DNA of 5,575 bases from a bacterium (GTDB lineage Bacteria > JAHJDO01): the NCBI GenBank assembly GCA_030631525.1, contig DAOVKY010000060.1, positions 1 through 5,575 of the forward strand, in the 5' to 3' direction. The position numbers were made by a program, and so were the translations under genes. Below are positions 1 through 5,575 of the stretch, one piece after another. A model generated the notes under the pieces. The model ran no database searches. It was not told where the DNA came from and saw only the letters and a program-made list of their open reading frames with translations. How positions within the stretch are numbered: position 1 is the first letter of the stretch; each line of letters begins with the position of its first letter.

Positions 1-1
1 A

Positions 2-1519
2 AGCTTAGATGTAATAGTATCATGGCAGGGCAGAGCAGGAATAATAGATTTATATTTGGATGATAGTTTAGCTGGAAGTTACAGAACATGGCGTTGGTGG
101 CACAGGTCAGGGAATCATACGTTCAATATAGACCTTTCGTCTCAGGAAGATGGAGAACATAAGCTTAAAGCAATAGCATATAGGTCACACAGGAGACAGG
201 GCTACAAAGCAGAGTCTAAAGAAATAACGTTTATCTTAGACAACACCCTGCCTGTGATTTCGGATGTTTCTCCAGTAAATAACGCTTTAATAAACAACAA
301 TCAGCCAGAGATCTCAGCAGTATTAGGAGATGCAACCAGCGGTGTAGAGAGAGAAACGATTATATTAAAGCTTGATGATGCAGAGGTAACTGCAACTTAT
401 GATGAGACAACAGGAAAGATAAGTTATACACCAGAGATAGCGCTTGAAGACGGAAGCCATACGATTTCTATTGAAGTAAAGGACAGGGCAGGAAATGAAG
501 CAAGTGCAACGTCAACTTTTAGAGTGGAAACAGATACAACACCTCCAAGCATAACTGATTTATCTCCCAAAGATGCTTCTACGGTCTACTACACAACACC
601 AACAATCTCAGTAAAATACTCAGATGATAAATCAGGAATAGACAAAACTACAGTAAAAATATTGGTAAACGCAGTAGACGTAACAGCGAGCAGTATAATT
701 ACAGATGAAGGTATTTCATACACTCCAGAGATAGGGATTACAGAAGGCGGAGTAACAGTAAATATAGAGGTAAAAGACAATGTTGGGAATCTGGCAGCAA
801 AAGAATTTAGTTTTTACATAAAGATATTAACAGCGGAAGAAGCCTTGGAATTAGTTAAGGCAAATCATGATAAGATTCAGGATATGAAGGCAACACTGGA
901 AGGCAAGTCTACATATAAATCACAGCCCTATGGAAAAGGTGTTTACGCTGATTACTGGTATAAATACCCTGATAAGAAGAAGACAAGGTATTACACCTCT
1001 TCAACAAGGGATGAAGTAGACAATATTTCCATACTTGCAGATACAGCATTGCATTACATAAACCCGTCAAAAAATATAAGGCAGACTGTAGATATTTTGG
1101 AAGGCAAGGGAGTAACTAAACAGGATTTGGCAAATGCTAATCCAATTGATAATCTTGATAGTTTCATAAGTGCAAACGATGTTGTAACCATCAGCAATGA
1201 CAAAGGGTTATATTTTATAGAGGCAACACCAAAAGAGGAGAATTCGCACTACAACAAGATATCTTTATACATAGATAGCAGTCATTCATTATTGCAGAAA
1301 ACAGAGTTATACAAGGACAATAATTTGAAGCAAATAACAGAGATATCTTCTTGCGAAGAATTGGATGGCATATACGTGGCATCGGAAACAAAGAAGATAC
1401 CTGTGCTTGAAGATGACAATGGAGACACTTCGCTGGATTTTATAACAACAGTAACTTATAGCAATATAGAAATAAACACAGGAATTCCAGACAGTGAATT
1501 TGATCCGGAGCAGCAATAA
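2..1519 (+). CDS. Ig-like repeat protein with C-terminal LolA/RseB-like domain (5' partial)
   Basis: The frame is open from the first complete codon at position 2, so the real start lies left of the window and 505 residues are visible. Residues 1-79 look like the remainder of one Ig-like domain. Residues 80-177 and 178-273 are two clearly related Ig-like modules: each opens with a D-N/T-T-x-P-x-I motif, has ISYTPEI in the middle and ends with IEVKD followed by a V/A-G-N turn. From about residue 276 the protein changes to a LolA/RseB-type fold. Its markers are a helix AEEALELVKANHDKI, then YWYKYPDKKKTRYY, then SILAD...LHYINPSKN, a strand KISLYID followed by LLQKTELY, and the ending IEINTGIPDSEFD, which is typical of outer-membrane lipoprotein-sorting-like proteins. 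That family binds acyl chains or lipoproteins in the periplasm or at the cell surface. The fusion suggests an exported, possibly surface-anchored protein, but its signal peptide is outside the window. The ligand is unknown. Fold assignment is fairly secure; function is inferred. Confidence 0.85.
   Translation, partial: SLDVIVSWQGRAGIIDLYLDDSLAGSYRTWRWWHRSGNHTFNIDLSSQEDGEHKLKAIAYRSHRRQGYKAESKEITFILDNTLPVISDVSPVNNALINNNQPEISAVLGDATSGVERETIILKLDDAEVTATYDETTGKISYTPEIALEDGSHTISIEVKDRAGNEASATSTFRVETDTTPPSITDLSPKDASTVYYTTPTISVKYSDDKSGIDKTTVKILVNAVDVTASSIITDEGISYTPEIGITEGGVTVNIEVKDNVGNLAAKEFSFYIKILTAEEALELVKANHDKIQDMKATLEGKSTYKSQPYGKGVYADYWYKYPDKKKTRYYTSSTRDEVDNISILADTALHYINPSKNIRQTVDILEGKGVTKQDLANANPIDNLDSFISANDVVTISNDKGLYFIEATPKEENSHYNKISLYIDSSHSLLQKTELYKDNNLKQITEISSCEELDGIYVASETKKIPVLEDDNGDTSLDFITTVTYSNIEINTGIPDSEFDPEQQ
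239..820 (+). repeat. Two tandem Ig-like domain repeats within the first CDS
   Basis: Positions 239-532 and 533-820 encode successive copies of a ~97-residue module. Conserved anchors in both copies are the D-x-T-x-P-x-I-x-D-x-S-P opening, a SG(V/I) turn, ISYTPEI and IEVKD-x-(A/V)-GN. The copies are diverged in DNA sequence, so this is an old domain duplication and not a recent tandem repeat. A third, less similar copy seems to precede them and runs off the left edge. Confidence 0.7.
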
Positions 1520-1535
1520 GGATATAGATATTTAT

Positions 1536-1539
1536 GGAG
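1536..1539 (+). promoter_or_regulatory. Shine-Dalgarno deciding the start of the propeller gene
   Basis: GGAG lies 9 nt upstream of the ATG at 1549. The alternative in-frame ATG at 1534 has AAGGA at 1518-1522, 11 nt away, and would add the residues MEIKI in front of the signal peptide. The 1549 start gives a conventional n-region (MRLYK) and is preferred, but 1534 is not excluded. Confidence 0.5.
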
Positions 1540-1548
1540 ATAAAAATT

Positions 1549-2541
1549 ATGCGGTTATATAAATTTGGATTAGGGATCTTATTCGGTTCGTTGTTATTAA
1601 GTCTGGCAGTGGCAGATTTATATGCAGCCAAGAAGCCAAAAGGTGAGGATGTTATAACTTATCATAGTCCCTGCTGGATGCCTGATTCAAAGCACATAGT
1701 GTATCTGAAGCATATAGCGCATCATAAATTTAGATACGACTGGCTTGCAGAGATAACAAAAGCAACTGATAAAATTCCGATGGAAGAGGAGCAGATATGC
1801 AGGATGCACATAGGGACAAAGGAAGAAGAAATAATCAGGGTTTTTAAGATAAGAAATAAATACAACACAAAGACGGGGTGGAAATCTTATGCAGATAAAA
1901 AAGACATAAAAGATTTTGGGCAAAATGCCTTTGTCTCAAGCATATTGGTATTTAGAAGCAACGGAGATATAGGGCTGATTATGCACGATACTATTTGTAG
2001 AATAAATATGAAGGGGGAGATTATACGCAAGATAATTGTTGAAGGAGATTTCCCTAAACTTTCTCCAGATGAGAAGCAGATTTTATACCTGCGAGGCAGA
2101 AAAAAGGGGAATTGGTATGTTCCTCAATTATGGCTTGTAAATGCAGACGGAACAAATGATCATTTGCTGGTAGACAATGCTTCCAACGGCATCTGGCATC
2201 CGAGTGGGAAGAAGATAGGGTATCATATACCTAGAGCTAAAGGTTATTTTTGGACAATAAATATTGATGGGACGGATAAAAAGGCAGTATTCCAGGCAAA
2301 TTGTTATCCATCTGATTGGTCTCCTGATGGTAAGTATATAAATTTTGTGGGAAGGCTTCTTGATATTCACGGGAAGGGAATTAAAACAGGATTTAAAACT
2401 ATACCAAGACATGGAAAATTTTCGCCAGATGGGCTAAAGATGATAGGGGGAGGCATATTGGGCATTCGAACAATAACGTTGTCTAGAATTGGAGATAAAA
2501 AAGAGACCGTATTACTCAGAAATTATTCAAAGAAATATTAA
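1549..2541 (+). CDS. Secreted TolB/PD40-type beta-propeller protein
   Basis: From ATG 1549 the product is 330 residues. It opens with a signal peptide: MRLYK, a hydrophobic core GLGILFGSLLLSLAVA, and cleavage probable around residues 21-26 (after AVA or LYA). The mature part carries WD40-like PD40 strands: a P-D-S-K turn at residues 45-48, SPDE at about 172, HPSGKK at about 217-222, SPDGK at 258-262 and SPDG at 292-295. INMKGE, VNADGT and INIDGT segments lie between them. The last blades are spaced about 35-45 residues apart, as expected for propeller blades, while blades between residues 50 and 170 are degenerate. There is no room for the N-terminal domain of true TolB, so this is a TolB-like propeller and not TolB itself. 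PD40 propellers usually serve as periplasmic protein- or ligand-binding scaffolds. It starts 29 nt after the LolA-like gene and ends 15 nt before the lipase gene, consistent with one operon. Partner and substrate are unknown. Confidence 0.85.
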   Translation: MRLYKFGLGILFGSLLLSLAVADLYAAKKPKGEDVITYHSPCWMPDSKHIVYLKHIAHHKFRYDWLAEITKATDKIPMEEEQICRMHIGTKEEEIIRVFKIRNKYNTKTGWKSYADKKDIKDFGQNAFVSSILVFRSNGDIGLIMHDTICRINMKGEIIRKIIVEGDFPKLSPDEKQILYLRGRKKGNWYVPQLWLVNADGTNDHLLVDNASNGIWHPSGKKIGYHIPRAKGYFWTINIDGTDKKAVFQANCYPSDWSPDGKYINFVGRLLDIHGKGIKTGFKTIPRHGKFSPDGLKMIGGGILGIRTITLSRIGDKKETVLLRNYSKKY

Positions 2542-2546
2542 ACATT

Positions 2547-2550
2547 GGAG
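2547..2550 (+). promoter_or_regulatory. Shine-Dalgarno deciding the start of the lipase gene
   Basis: GGAG sits 6 nt upstream of ATG 2557. An in-frame TTG at 2545 overlaps this site and would leave the TTG itself without a ribosome binding site, so ATG 2557 is the better start. The site lies in the 15-nt gap after the propeller gene stop. Confidence 0.65.
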
Positions 2551-2556
2551 AAGAAG

Positions 2557-5028
2557 ATGCTAAATAAAAAATCAAAATTTTTAATCGTGTTTTTAAGTAT
2601 AATATTTTTATTTCCATGTTTCTTAATAAAAGCAGATCAATTATACACCACTGAGACTGCATGGGAAGATTACGAGAATGTCTATCGCCCTACACCAATA
2701 TTGCTTCTCCACGGCTTTGGGCCAGGCAAGCCTCAAACATGGAACTATCTGTCTGGCAAATTAACAGAGGATTTCGGTAAATATTATTATAATATTGGAC
2801 TTCCTGCATCAGCATACTATGAGTATTTAGTAAATGCGAAGGACGCTCAAGGCAAGCCTAATCCGCTTTTTGCATCCTATTTGGAAAAGATGAATTTTAA
2901 TGACCCATGCGGTTCAGTTGATACATATTTAAATGGCAATCCAGGGTGGGCTGATAAAGTTAATAATGCAGTGAGTAATATTTTGCTACGTTATAATGAA
3001 ACAGACAAAGTAATACTTATCTGTCACAGCATGGGAGGGCTTGCGGGCAGATATTATATGCAGGCTCTTGGAGGAGATGGGAATACTGATAAGTATGTGT
3101 CAATAGACACTCCTCACTGCGGAGCTGTGCTGGCAGATATAGCGAACACAATAGAAGCAGCTCAGGTTGGCAGCTTAATATTTGGAAGTTGGGGAGGATT
3201 TCTTTTTGCAGCAATTACAGAAGTAATAAATCAATCTGCTGTGAAGATAGGGGATATAGATATACATGGAGACGCAGTAAATGATATGGATCCTGATGGG
3301 GAATTTATAACAAACTTGATAAGCATGGGAACTGGAAGCGGAAGCAAATCTCGTTGTATAGTCGGACAAATAGGTTCAGCAAAAAATTTCATCTTATTTG
3401 GCAGTTATTATGGGGGAGATGGAGTAGTATCAGTTAGGAGTCAACAGGCAATAGATAAGAATGGATATACCACATGGAATTTTTATGATACATGCGTTGT
3501 TACAGCATCTCATTCTGACGCTCCGAAGAACAGCAGGACATATGACCAGATTTTAAAATGGGTAGATAAAGAAAGACCTGAACTTGGCTTAATCCGAGTA
3601 TTGGAGTCAGAGGGCACTCCTGAAGCAGAAGAAAATAATCTTTCAACAAGTCCTGAAGGGGATTGGGGAGAAAAAGATACCAAGTGGACAGAACATATAA
3701 TTGGCGAAGACTCACAGCCGTTTCTGCTTGATCTGGATAAATACGGCAGAGCGTATATAGAAGGGAAGGTTGACAAAGAATGTCTTCCTGCAACCACAAA
3801 AGTGGATATCAAGGTATACAAAGAAGGAAAAACCACATCTGTATGGGAGAATACCCCAGAGACTAGTTTGCTTAAACCTTATGCAGAGAAGGAACCTGCG
3901 CCAGCAGGATTTAGATATGAGGTATTATTCGCAAAGGATAAGGACACTGCTCCAGAGCCAGGAGTATATGAGATAAAAGTTTTTGTAGAAAATCCTGCAG
4001 GATTGAAGTCGGAGGTAAAGACAGCGAAAGTAAGAATAGGGGAAGGACACTATTTCCACGTCCAACTTTCCCCATCATATGTGGAAACTGGCAGTCCTGT
4101 ATCGCAAACTCAAACATTCACAATAAAGGTTCAGTGCTATAACTACGGAACATCTGTTAATCCACCGCCTGAAGGGATGGTGAATAAACTTTCTGGCACA
4201 GAAAGCTATGTAAAGAATAACGATGGAGAATGGGAGAAAGAGAAGATAAATCCTGATTGCATACCTCCAGAAGCAGGCTGGACAAAGTCTGATTATAACG
4301 GCGAGGTAAGTTTAGGTGGTTATGGGTTATATGCAGGAGGAGAAAAGCTTGAAACATTGGAACTGGTAGATGGAGCAGGCACAATATCGGCAGTAATAAA
4401 AGCAGAAGATGGAAATATAGGAGATAATCATCTATTCCTGATTATTTCTGCATCAGATGGCACAGGCAGTGGTAATGATGCGTTGGCGGTTAACTCGATT
4501 TCTCCTCAGAGGTTTGCCTGCCAACGTAAATCAGTACATACATATGCCTCTAGTCCTGATGCAGTATGGAGTAATGTTGTAAGTGCATGGAACTCTGCTA
4601 CTTGGGGAAATTGGGGTCATGGTAACTCACTATATTTTTATCAGGAAATAAGGGAACATACGAATGAATATGGAGTTAAATCTTATTCTGCTTGGATTAC
4701 TGGAAAGCAAATAAAATTAAGAGCTGACCTAAGAGGGTACTCTCCTGCGGATTTTTCATCCGCTAAATTAGTTATAATGCCAAAAAAAGTAGGCGGTGCC
4801 GCTAGTTACTATAATCCGCAAGGTTGGGCTGAGAACAAAATAAATTATGTGAGAGATATGAAATCAGAATTAGGCACTAATTGGGTAAGCGAAGAATACT
4901 TTGCCCCACCATATACACCGTCACGTCCTGCTATTGGACGTAACGGTACTGGTTGGCAGGACTTTGGACAAGATGAGCATGGTAACACAATTTATTACTG
5001 GCGTATTTTACTTACCCCAAAAAACTAA
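2557..5028 (+). CDS. Secreted multidomain lipase/esterase (alpha/beta-hydrolase)
   Basis: The product is 823 residues from ATG 2557. A signal peptide covers residues 1-26 (MLNKKSK, hydrophobic core, cleavage probable after IKA). The alpha/beta-hydrolase domain spans about residues 40-340. It has the oxyanion loop LLLHGFG at 49-55, the nucleophile elbow CHSMGG with Ser158, the lipase-type DTPHCG at 184-189, acid Asp288 in GGDGVVS, and His319 in TASHSD, so the Ser-Asp-His order and spacing are canonical. The elbow has Cys156 where the consensus has Gly. Other small residues are tolerated there, for example Ala in the AHSMGG elbow of Bacillus lipases. The nearest broad families are PGAP1-like and triacylglycerol lipase/esterases. 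A linker follows, then a beta-rich module at about 387-496 that looks Ig-like (ending YEIKVFVENPAG...KTAKVRI). A second beta-rich module spans about 498-648. The C-terminal part, about 652-823, is Trp/Tyr-rich and I do not recognise it. It probably acts outside the cytoplasm on lipid or ester substrates; the exact substrate cannot be read. Confidence 0.87.
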   Translation: MLNKKSKFLIVFLSIIFLFPCFLIKADQLYTTETAWEDYENVYRPTPILLLHGFGPGKPQTWNYLSGKLTEDFGKYYYNIGLPASAYYEYLVNAKDAQGKPNPLFASYLEKMNFNDPCGSVDTYLNGNPGWADKVNNAVSNILLRYNETDKVILICHSMGGLAGRYYMQALGGDGNTDKYVSIDTPHCGAVLADIANTIEAAQVGSLIFGSWGGFLFAAITEVINQSAVKIGDIDIHGDAVNDMDPDGEFITNLISMGTGSGSKSRCIVGQIGSAKNFILFGSYYGGDGVVSVRSQQAIDKNGYTTWNFYDTCVVTASHSDAPKNSRTYDQILKWVDKERPELGLIRVLESEGTPEAEENNLSTSPEGDWGEKDTKWTEHIIGEDSQPFLLDLDKYGRAYIEGKVDKECLPATTKVDIKVYKEGKTTSVWENTPETSLLKPYAEKEPAPAGFRYEVLFAKDKDTAPEPGVYEIKVFVENPAGLKSEVKTAKVRIGEGHYFHVQLSPSYVETGSPVSQTQTFTIKVQCYNYGTSVNPPPEGMVNKLSGTESYVKNNDGEWEKEKINPDCIPPEAGWTKSDYNGEVSLGGYGLYAGGEKLETLELVDGAGTISAVIKAEDGNIGDNHLFLIISASDGTGSGNDALAVNSISPQRFACQRKSVHTYASSPDAVWSNVVSAWNSATWGNWGHGNSLYFYQEIREHTNEYGVKSYSAWITGKQIKLRADLRGYSPADFSSAKLVIMPKKVGGAASYYNPQGWAENKINYVRDMKSELGTNWVSEEYFAPPYTPSRPAIGRNGTGWQDFGQDEHGNTIYYWRILLTPKN

Positions 5029-5051
5029 AGAATAGGCTTATAAAAATGACA

Positions 5052-5073
5052 AAAACCAGAACAAAACCAGAAC
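5052..5073 (+). repeat. 11-bp tandem direct repeat, two copies
   Basis: AAAACCAGAAC occurs twice head to tail at 5052-5062 and 5063-5073 and is followed by AAAA. The match is exact. It may be slippage in an A-rich tract; no function is evident. Confidence 0.75.
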
Positions 5074-5095
5074 AAAAAATAATGAGAAAGTTTAG

Positions 5096-5224
5096 ATGAG
5101 AAATCAGCAAATAAGTTTGAAAGAAGTAAAAACAATAGAGAACAAAATACTTTTGTTTAGAAGGAAAAGGAAAAGGGGTCAAATCTTGACATTTGACAAA
5201 ACAGAAAACAAGGAAATTAAATGA
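5096..5224 (+). CDS. Possible 42-aa basic ORF, doubtful
   Basis: ATG at 5096 opens 42 codons ending at TGA 5222-5224. The peptide begins MRNQQISLKEVKTIENK and has a basic cluster FRRKRKRG. The only Shine-Dalgarno-like match is a weak GAG at 5084-5086. Its start overlaps the stop of a 17-codon ORF (5046-5099) and its stop overlaps the start of the ORF at 5221, each as ATGA. The A-rich composition and the inverted repeat inside it argue that it is probably non-coding. I recognise no family. Confidence 0.15.
   Translation: MRNQQISLKEVKTIENKILLFRRKRKRGQILTFDKTENKEIK
5141..5157. repeat. Short AT-rich inverted repeat
   Basis: AACAAAA and TTTTGTT form a perfect 7-bp inverted repeat around a 3-nt loop (TAC). 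Only one pair is G-C and no T-run follows on the + strand, so it is a poor terminator candidate. It may simply reflect composition. Confidence 0.35.
5175..5197. repeat. GTCAAAT-N6-ATTTGAC inverted repeat, possible mobile-element-associated repeat
   Basis: GTCAAAT at 5178-5184 and ATTTGAC at 5191-5197 are perfect reverse complements around a 6-nt loop, CTTGAC. The left arm is preceded by GGG (GGGGTCAAAT from 5175) and by a purine run of AAGGAAAAGG type. From memory, strings of the form GGGGTCA..TCTTGAC/ATTTTGAC recur in many bacterial genomes near IS200/REP-associated Y1 transposases, and spurious ORFs across them give peptides like QDLTP (reverse strand here) or RGQ(I/V)LTFD (forward strand here). 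No transposase is in the window. The inverted repeat is seen directly; its mobile origin is recollection and inference. An operator or attenuator for the downstream genes is an alternative. Confidence 0.5.
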
Positions 5225-5379
5225 TACAAAGTAACTTGGCACTCAAACTAGAAAAATTTAGTGAGGATTATTGTAATCTTCGTCTTGTAGACAACATTAT
5301 TCAGTTTCCAATTTCAAAAACGGATGATGACAATGGCAACTTAACAAATGATGGTAATTGGAGTATAAAATGGAGATGA
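5221..5379 (+). CDS. Hypothetical 52-aa protein upstream of pilT
   Basis: ATG 5221 opens 52 codons ending at TGA 5377-5379. A good Shine-Dalgarno, AAGGA at 5210-5214, lies 6 nt upstream, and an in-frame TAA at 5218-5220 directly precedes the ATG, so the start is well defined. The peptide begins MIQSNLALKLEKFSEDYCN, passes through a VDNIIQFP segment and a D/N-rich stretch, and ends WSIKWR. It has no signal peptide, membrane segment or motif I recognise, and a single Cys. Its 3' end overlaps the start of pilT by 10 nt, or by 4 nt as ATGA if pilT starts at 5376, which would suit translational coupling. It could be a real small cytoplasmic protein, a leader ORF controlling pilT, or a remnant of a longer gene. 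The ribosome binding site is the best evidence that it is translated. Confidence 0.4.
   Translation: MIQSNLALKLEKFSEDYCNLRLVDNIIQFPISKTDDDNGNLTNDGNWSIKWR
5360..5363 (+). promoter_or_regulatory. Shine-Dalgarno for pilT
   Basis: GGAG is 6 nt upstream of ATG 5370 and lies inside the preceding 52-codon ORF. It favours 5370 over the in-frame ATG at 5376, for which the spacing would be 12 nt. Confidence 0.6.
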
Positions 5380-5575
5380 ATGAACTGCTGAAAATCGTTG
5401 TAGACAGGAATGCTTCTGATATACACTTAGTAGTAGGGAAGCCGCCTGTTTTGCGTATAGATGGAAGACTGGATGTTCTTGACTTTGAGGAGCTGACAAA
5501 CGAGAACACAGAGAAGCTAATGAAAAGTATTACCTCTGAACATCAGCAGCAAAAATTACAAGAGATGGGAGGAAC
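5370..5575 (+). CDS. pilT: Type IV pilus retraction ATPase PilT, N-terminus (3' partial)
   Basis: Sixty-eight codons are visible before the right edge cuts the gene. The start MEMNELLKIVVDRNASDIHL, followed by VVGKPPVLRIDGRL and a TNENTEKLMKSI helix, is the standard N-terminal PAS-like domain of PilT-family hexameric ATPases. In this family the ASD(I/L)HL and PP.LRI.G motifs are highly conserved. PilT is a cytoplasmic AAA+-like motor at the base of the type IV pilus that drives pilin disassembly and twitching. The Walker A, Walker B, Asp-box and His-box parts of the ATPase domain (family length about 340-370 residues) are outside the window, so PilT cannot be separated from the paralogue PilU with certainty. 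The start is chosen at ATG 5370 from GGAG at 5360-5363; ATG 5376 is the alternative. The gene overlaps the end of the small ORF before it. No other pilus gene is in the window. Confidence 0.92.
   Translation, partial: MEMNELLKIVVDRNASDIHLVVGKPPVLRIDGRLDVLDFEELTNENTEKLMKSITSEHQQQKLQEMGG

Larger units (their letters stand above)
5029..5220 (+). other. A-rich spacer between the lipase gene and the pilT region
   Basis: This 192-nt stretch is strongly biased toward A on the + strand: by hand count about 67 of the 120 bases at 5041-5160 are A. It contains no recognisable protein family, RNA gene or strong rho-independent terminator. It does hold an 11-bp tandem repeat (5052-5073), an AT-only-type hairpin (5141-5157), a purine run (5159-5178) and a GC-containing inverted repeat (5178-5197). 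Two tiny ORFs with weak or no ribosome binding sites (5046-5099 and 5096-5224) can be drawn across it. Transcription from the upstream genes may read through. Confidence 0.6.

Noticed and set aside
56..58. TTG at 56 as the start of the Ig/LolA-like gene
   Set aside because: The frame continues open to the left edge, the upstream codons fit an Ig-like domain, and no ribosome binding site or signal peptide goes with TTG 56.
3500..3836. Two overlapping reverse-strand ORFs of about 100 codons inside the lipase gene
   Set aside because: Both lie fully within a well-supported + strand gene, have no recognisable domains and look like shadows.
5141..5157. Rho-independent terminator for the upstream operon
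   Set aside because: The stem has a single G-C pair and is not followed by a T-run, so it is unlikely to terminate transcription.
5193..5222. Sigma-70 promoter TTGACA (5193-5198) with TTAAAT (5217-5222)
   Set aside because: The -10 matches only 4 of 6 positions with an 18-bp spacer and covers the start codon of the best small ORF. Too weak to list as a feature; kept only as a low-interest finding.
5012..5242. Reverse-strand 76-codon ORF rich in Phe, Leu and Ile
   Set aside because: It is the complement of an A-rich spacer, which automatically gives Phe/Leu/Ile codons. It overlaps the end of the lipase gene and has no supporting motif.
1..5575. CRISPR array, tRNA, rRNA, riboswitch or transposase gene
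   Set aside because: I looked for regularly spaced repeats, cloverleaf-like segments, rRNA motifs and DDE/Y1 transposase signatures on both strands and saw none.

Overview
The window is AT-rich bacterial DNA with every supportable gene on the + strand. Usage favours ATA, AGA, GGA and GCA codons. Secreted proteins with TolB-like and LolA-like folds, followed by a type IV pilus motor gene, suggest a piliated bacterium, probably with two membranes. The window contains no rRNA, tRNA or other phylogenetic marker, so I do not name a phylum.

Layout. (1) Positions 2-1519 hold the 3' part of a gene cut by the left edge. Its product has a run of Ig-like repeats followed by a C-terminal LolA/RseB-type lipoprotein-binding-like domain. 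(2) Positions 1549-2541 encode a secreted TolB/PD40-type beta-propeller protein. (3) Positions 2557-5028 encode a secreted 823-residue alpha/beta-hydrolase (lipase/esterase) with a readable Ser158/Asp288/His319 triad and about 430 residues of C-terminal accessory modules. (4) Positions 5029-5220 are an A-rich spacer. It carries an 11-bp tandem repeat, two short inverted repeats and a purine tract, and part of it resembles repeats I associate with mobile elements. (5) Positions 5221-5379 are a 52-codon ORF with a good ribosome binding site. (6) From 5370 to the right edge is the N-terminus of the pilus retraction ATPase PilT.

The first three genes are separated by only 15-29 nt, each has its own Shine-Dalgarno, and no terminator lies between them, so they look like one transcription unit. 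All three products appear to work outside the cytoplasm: a LolA-like hydrophobic-ligand fold, a propeller scaffold and a lipase/esterase. A shared role in envelope lipid or lipoprotein handling is a reasonable inference but is not shown by the sequence. The link to pilT may be read-through or only adjacency.

Most worth a second look: the Ig-LolA fusion, the LolA-like/propeller/lipase trio, a codon-usage change in the last ~170 residues of the lipase, the GTCAAAT-N6-ATTTGAC element before pilT, and a chain of tiny ORFs joined by ATGA stop/start overlaps between the lipase gene and pilT.
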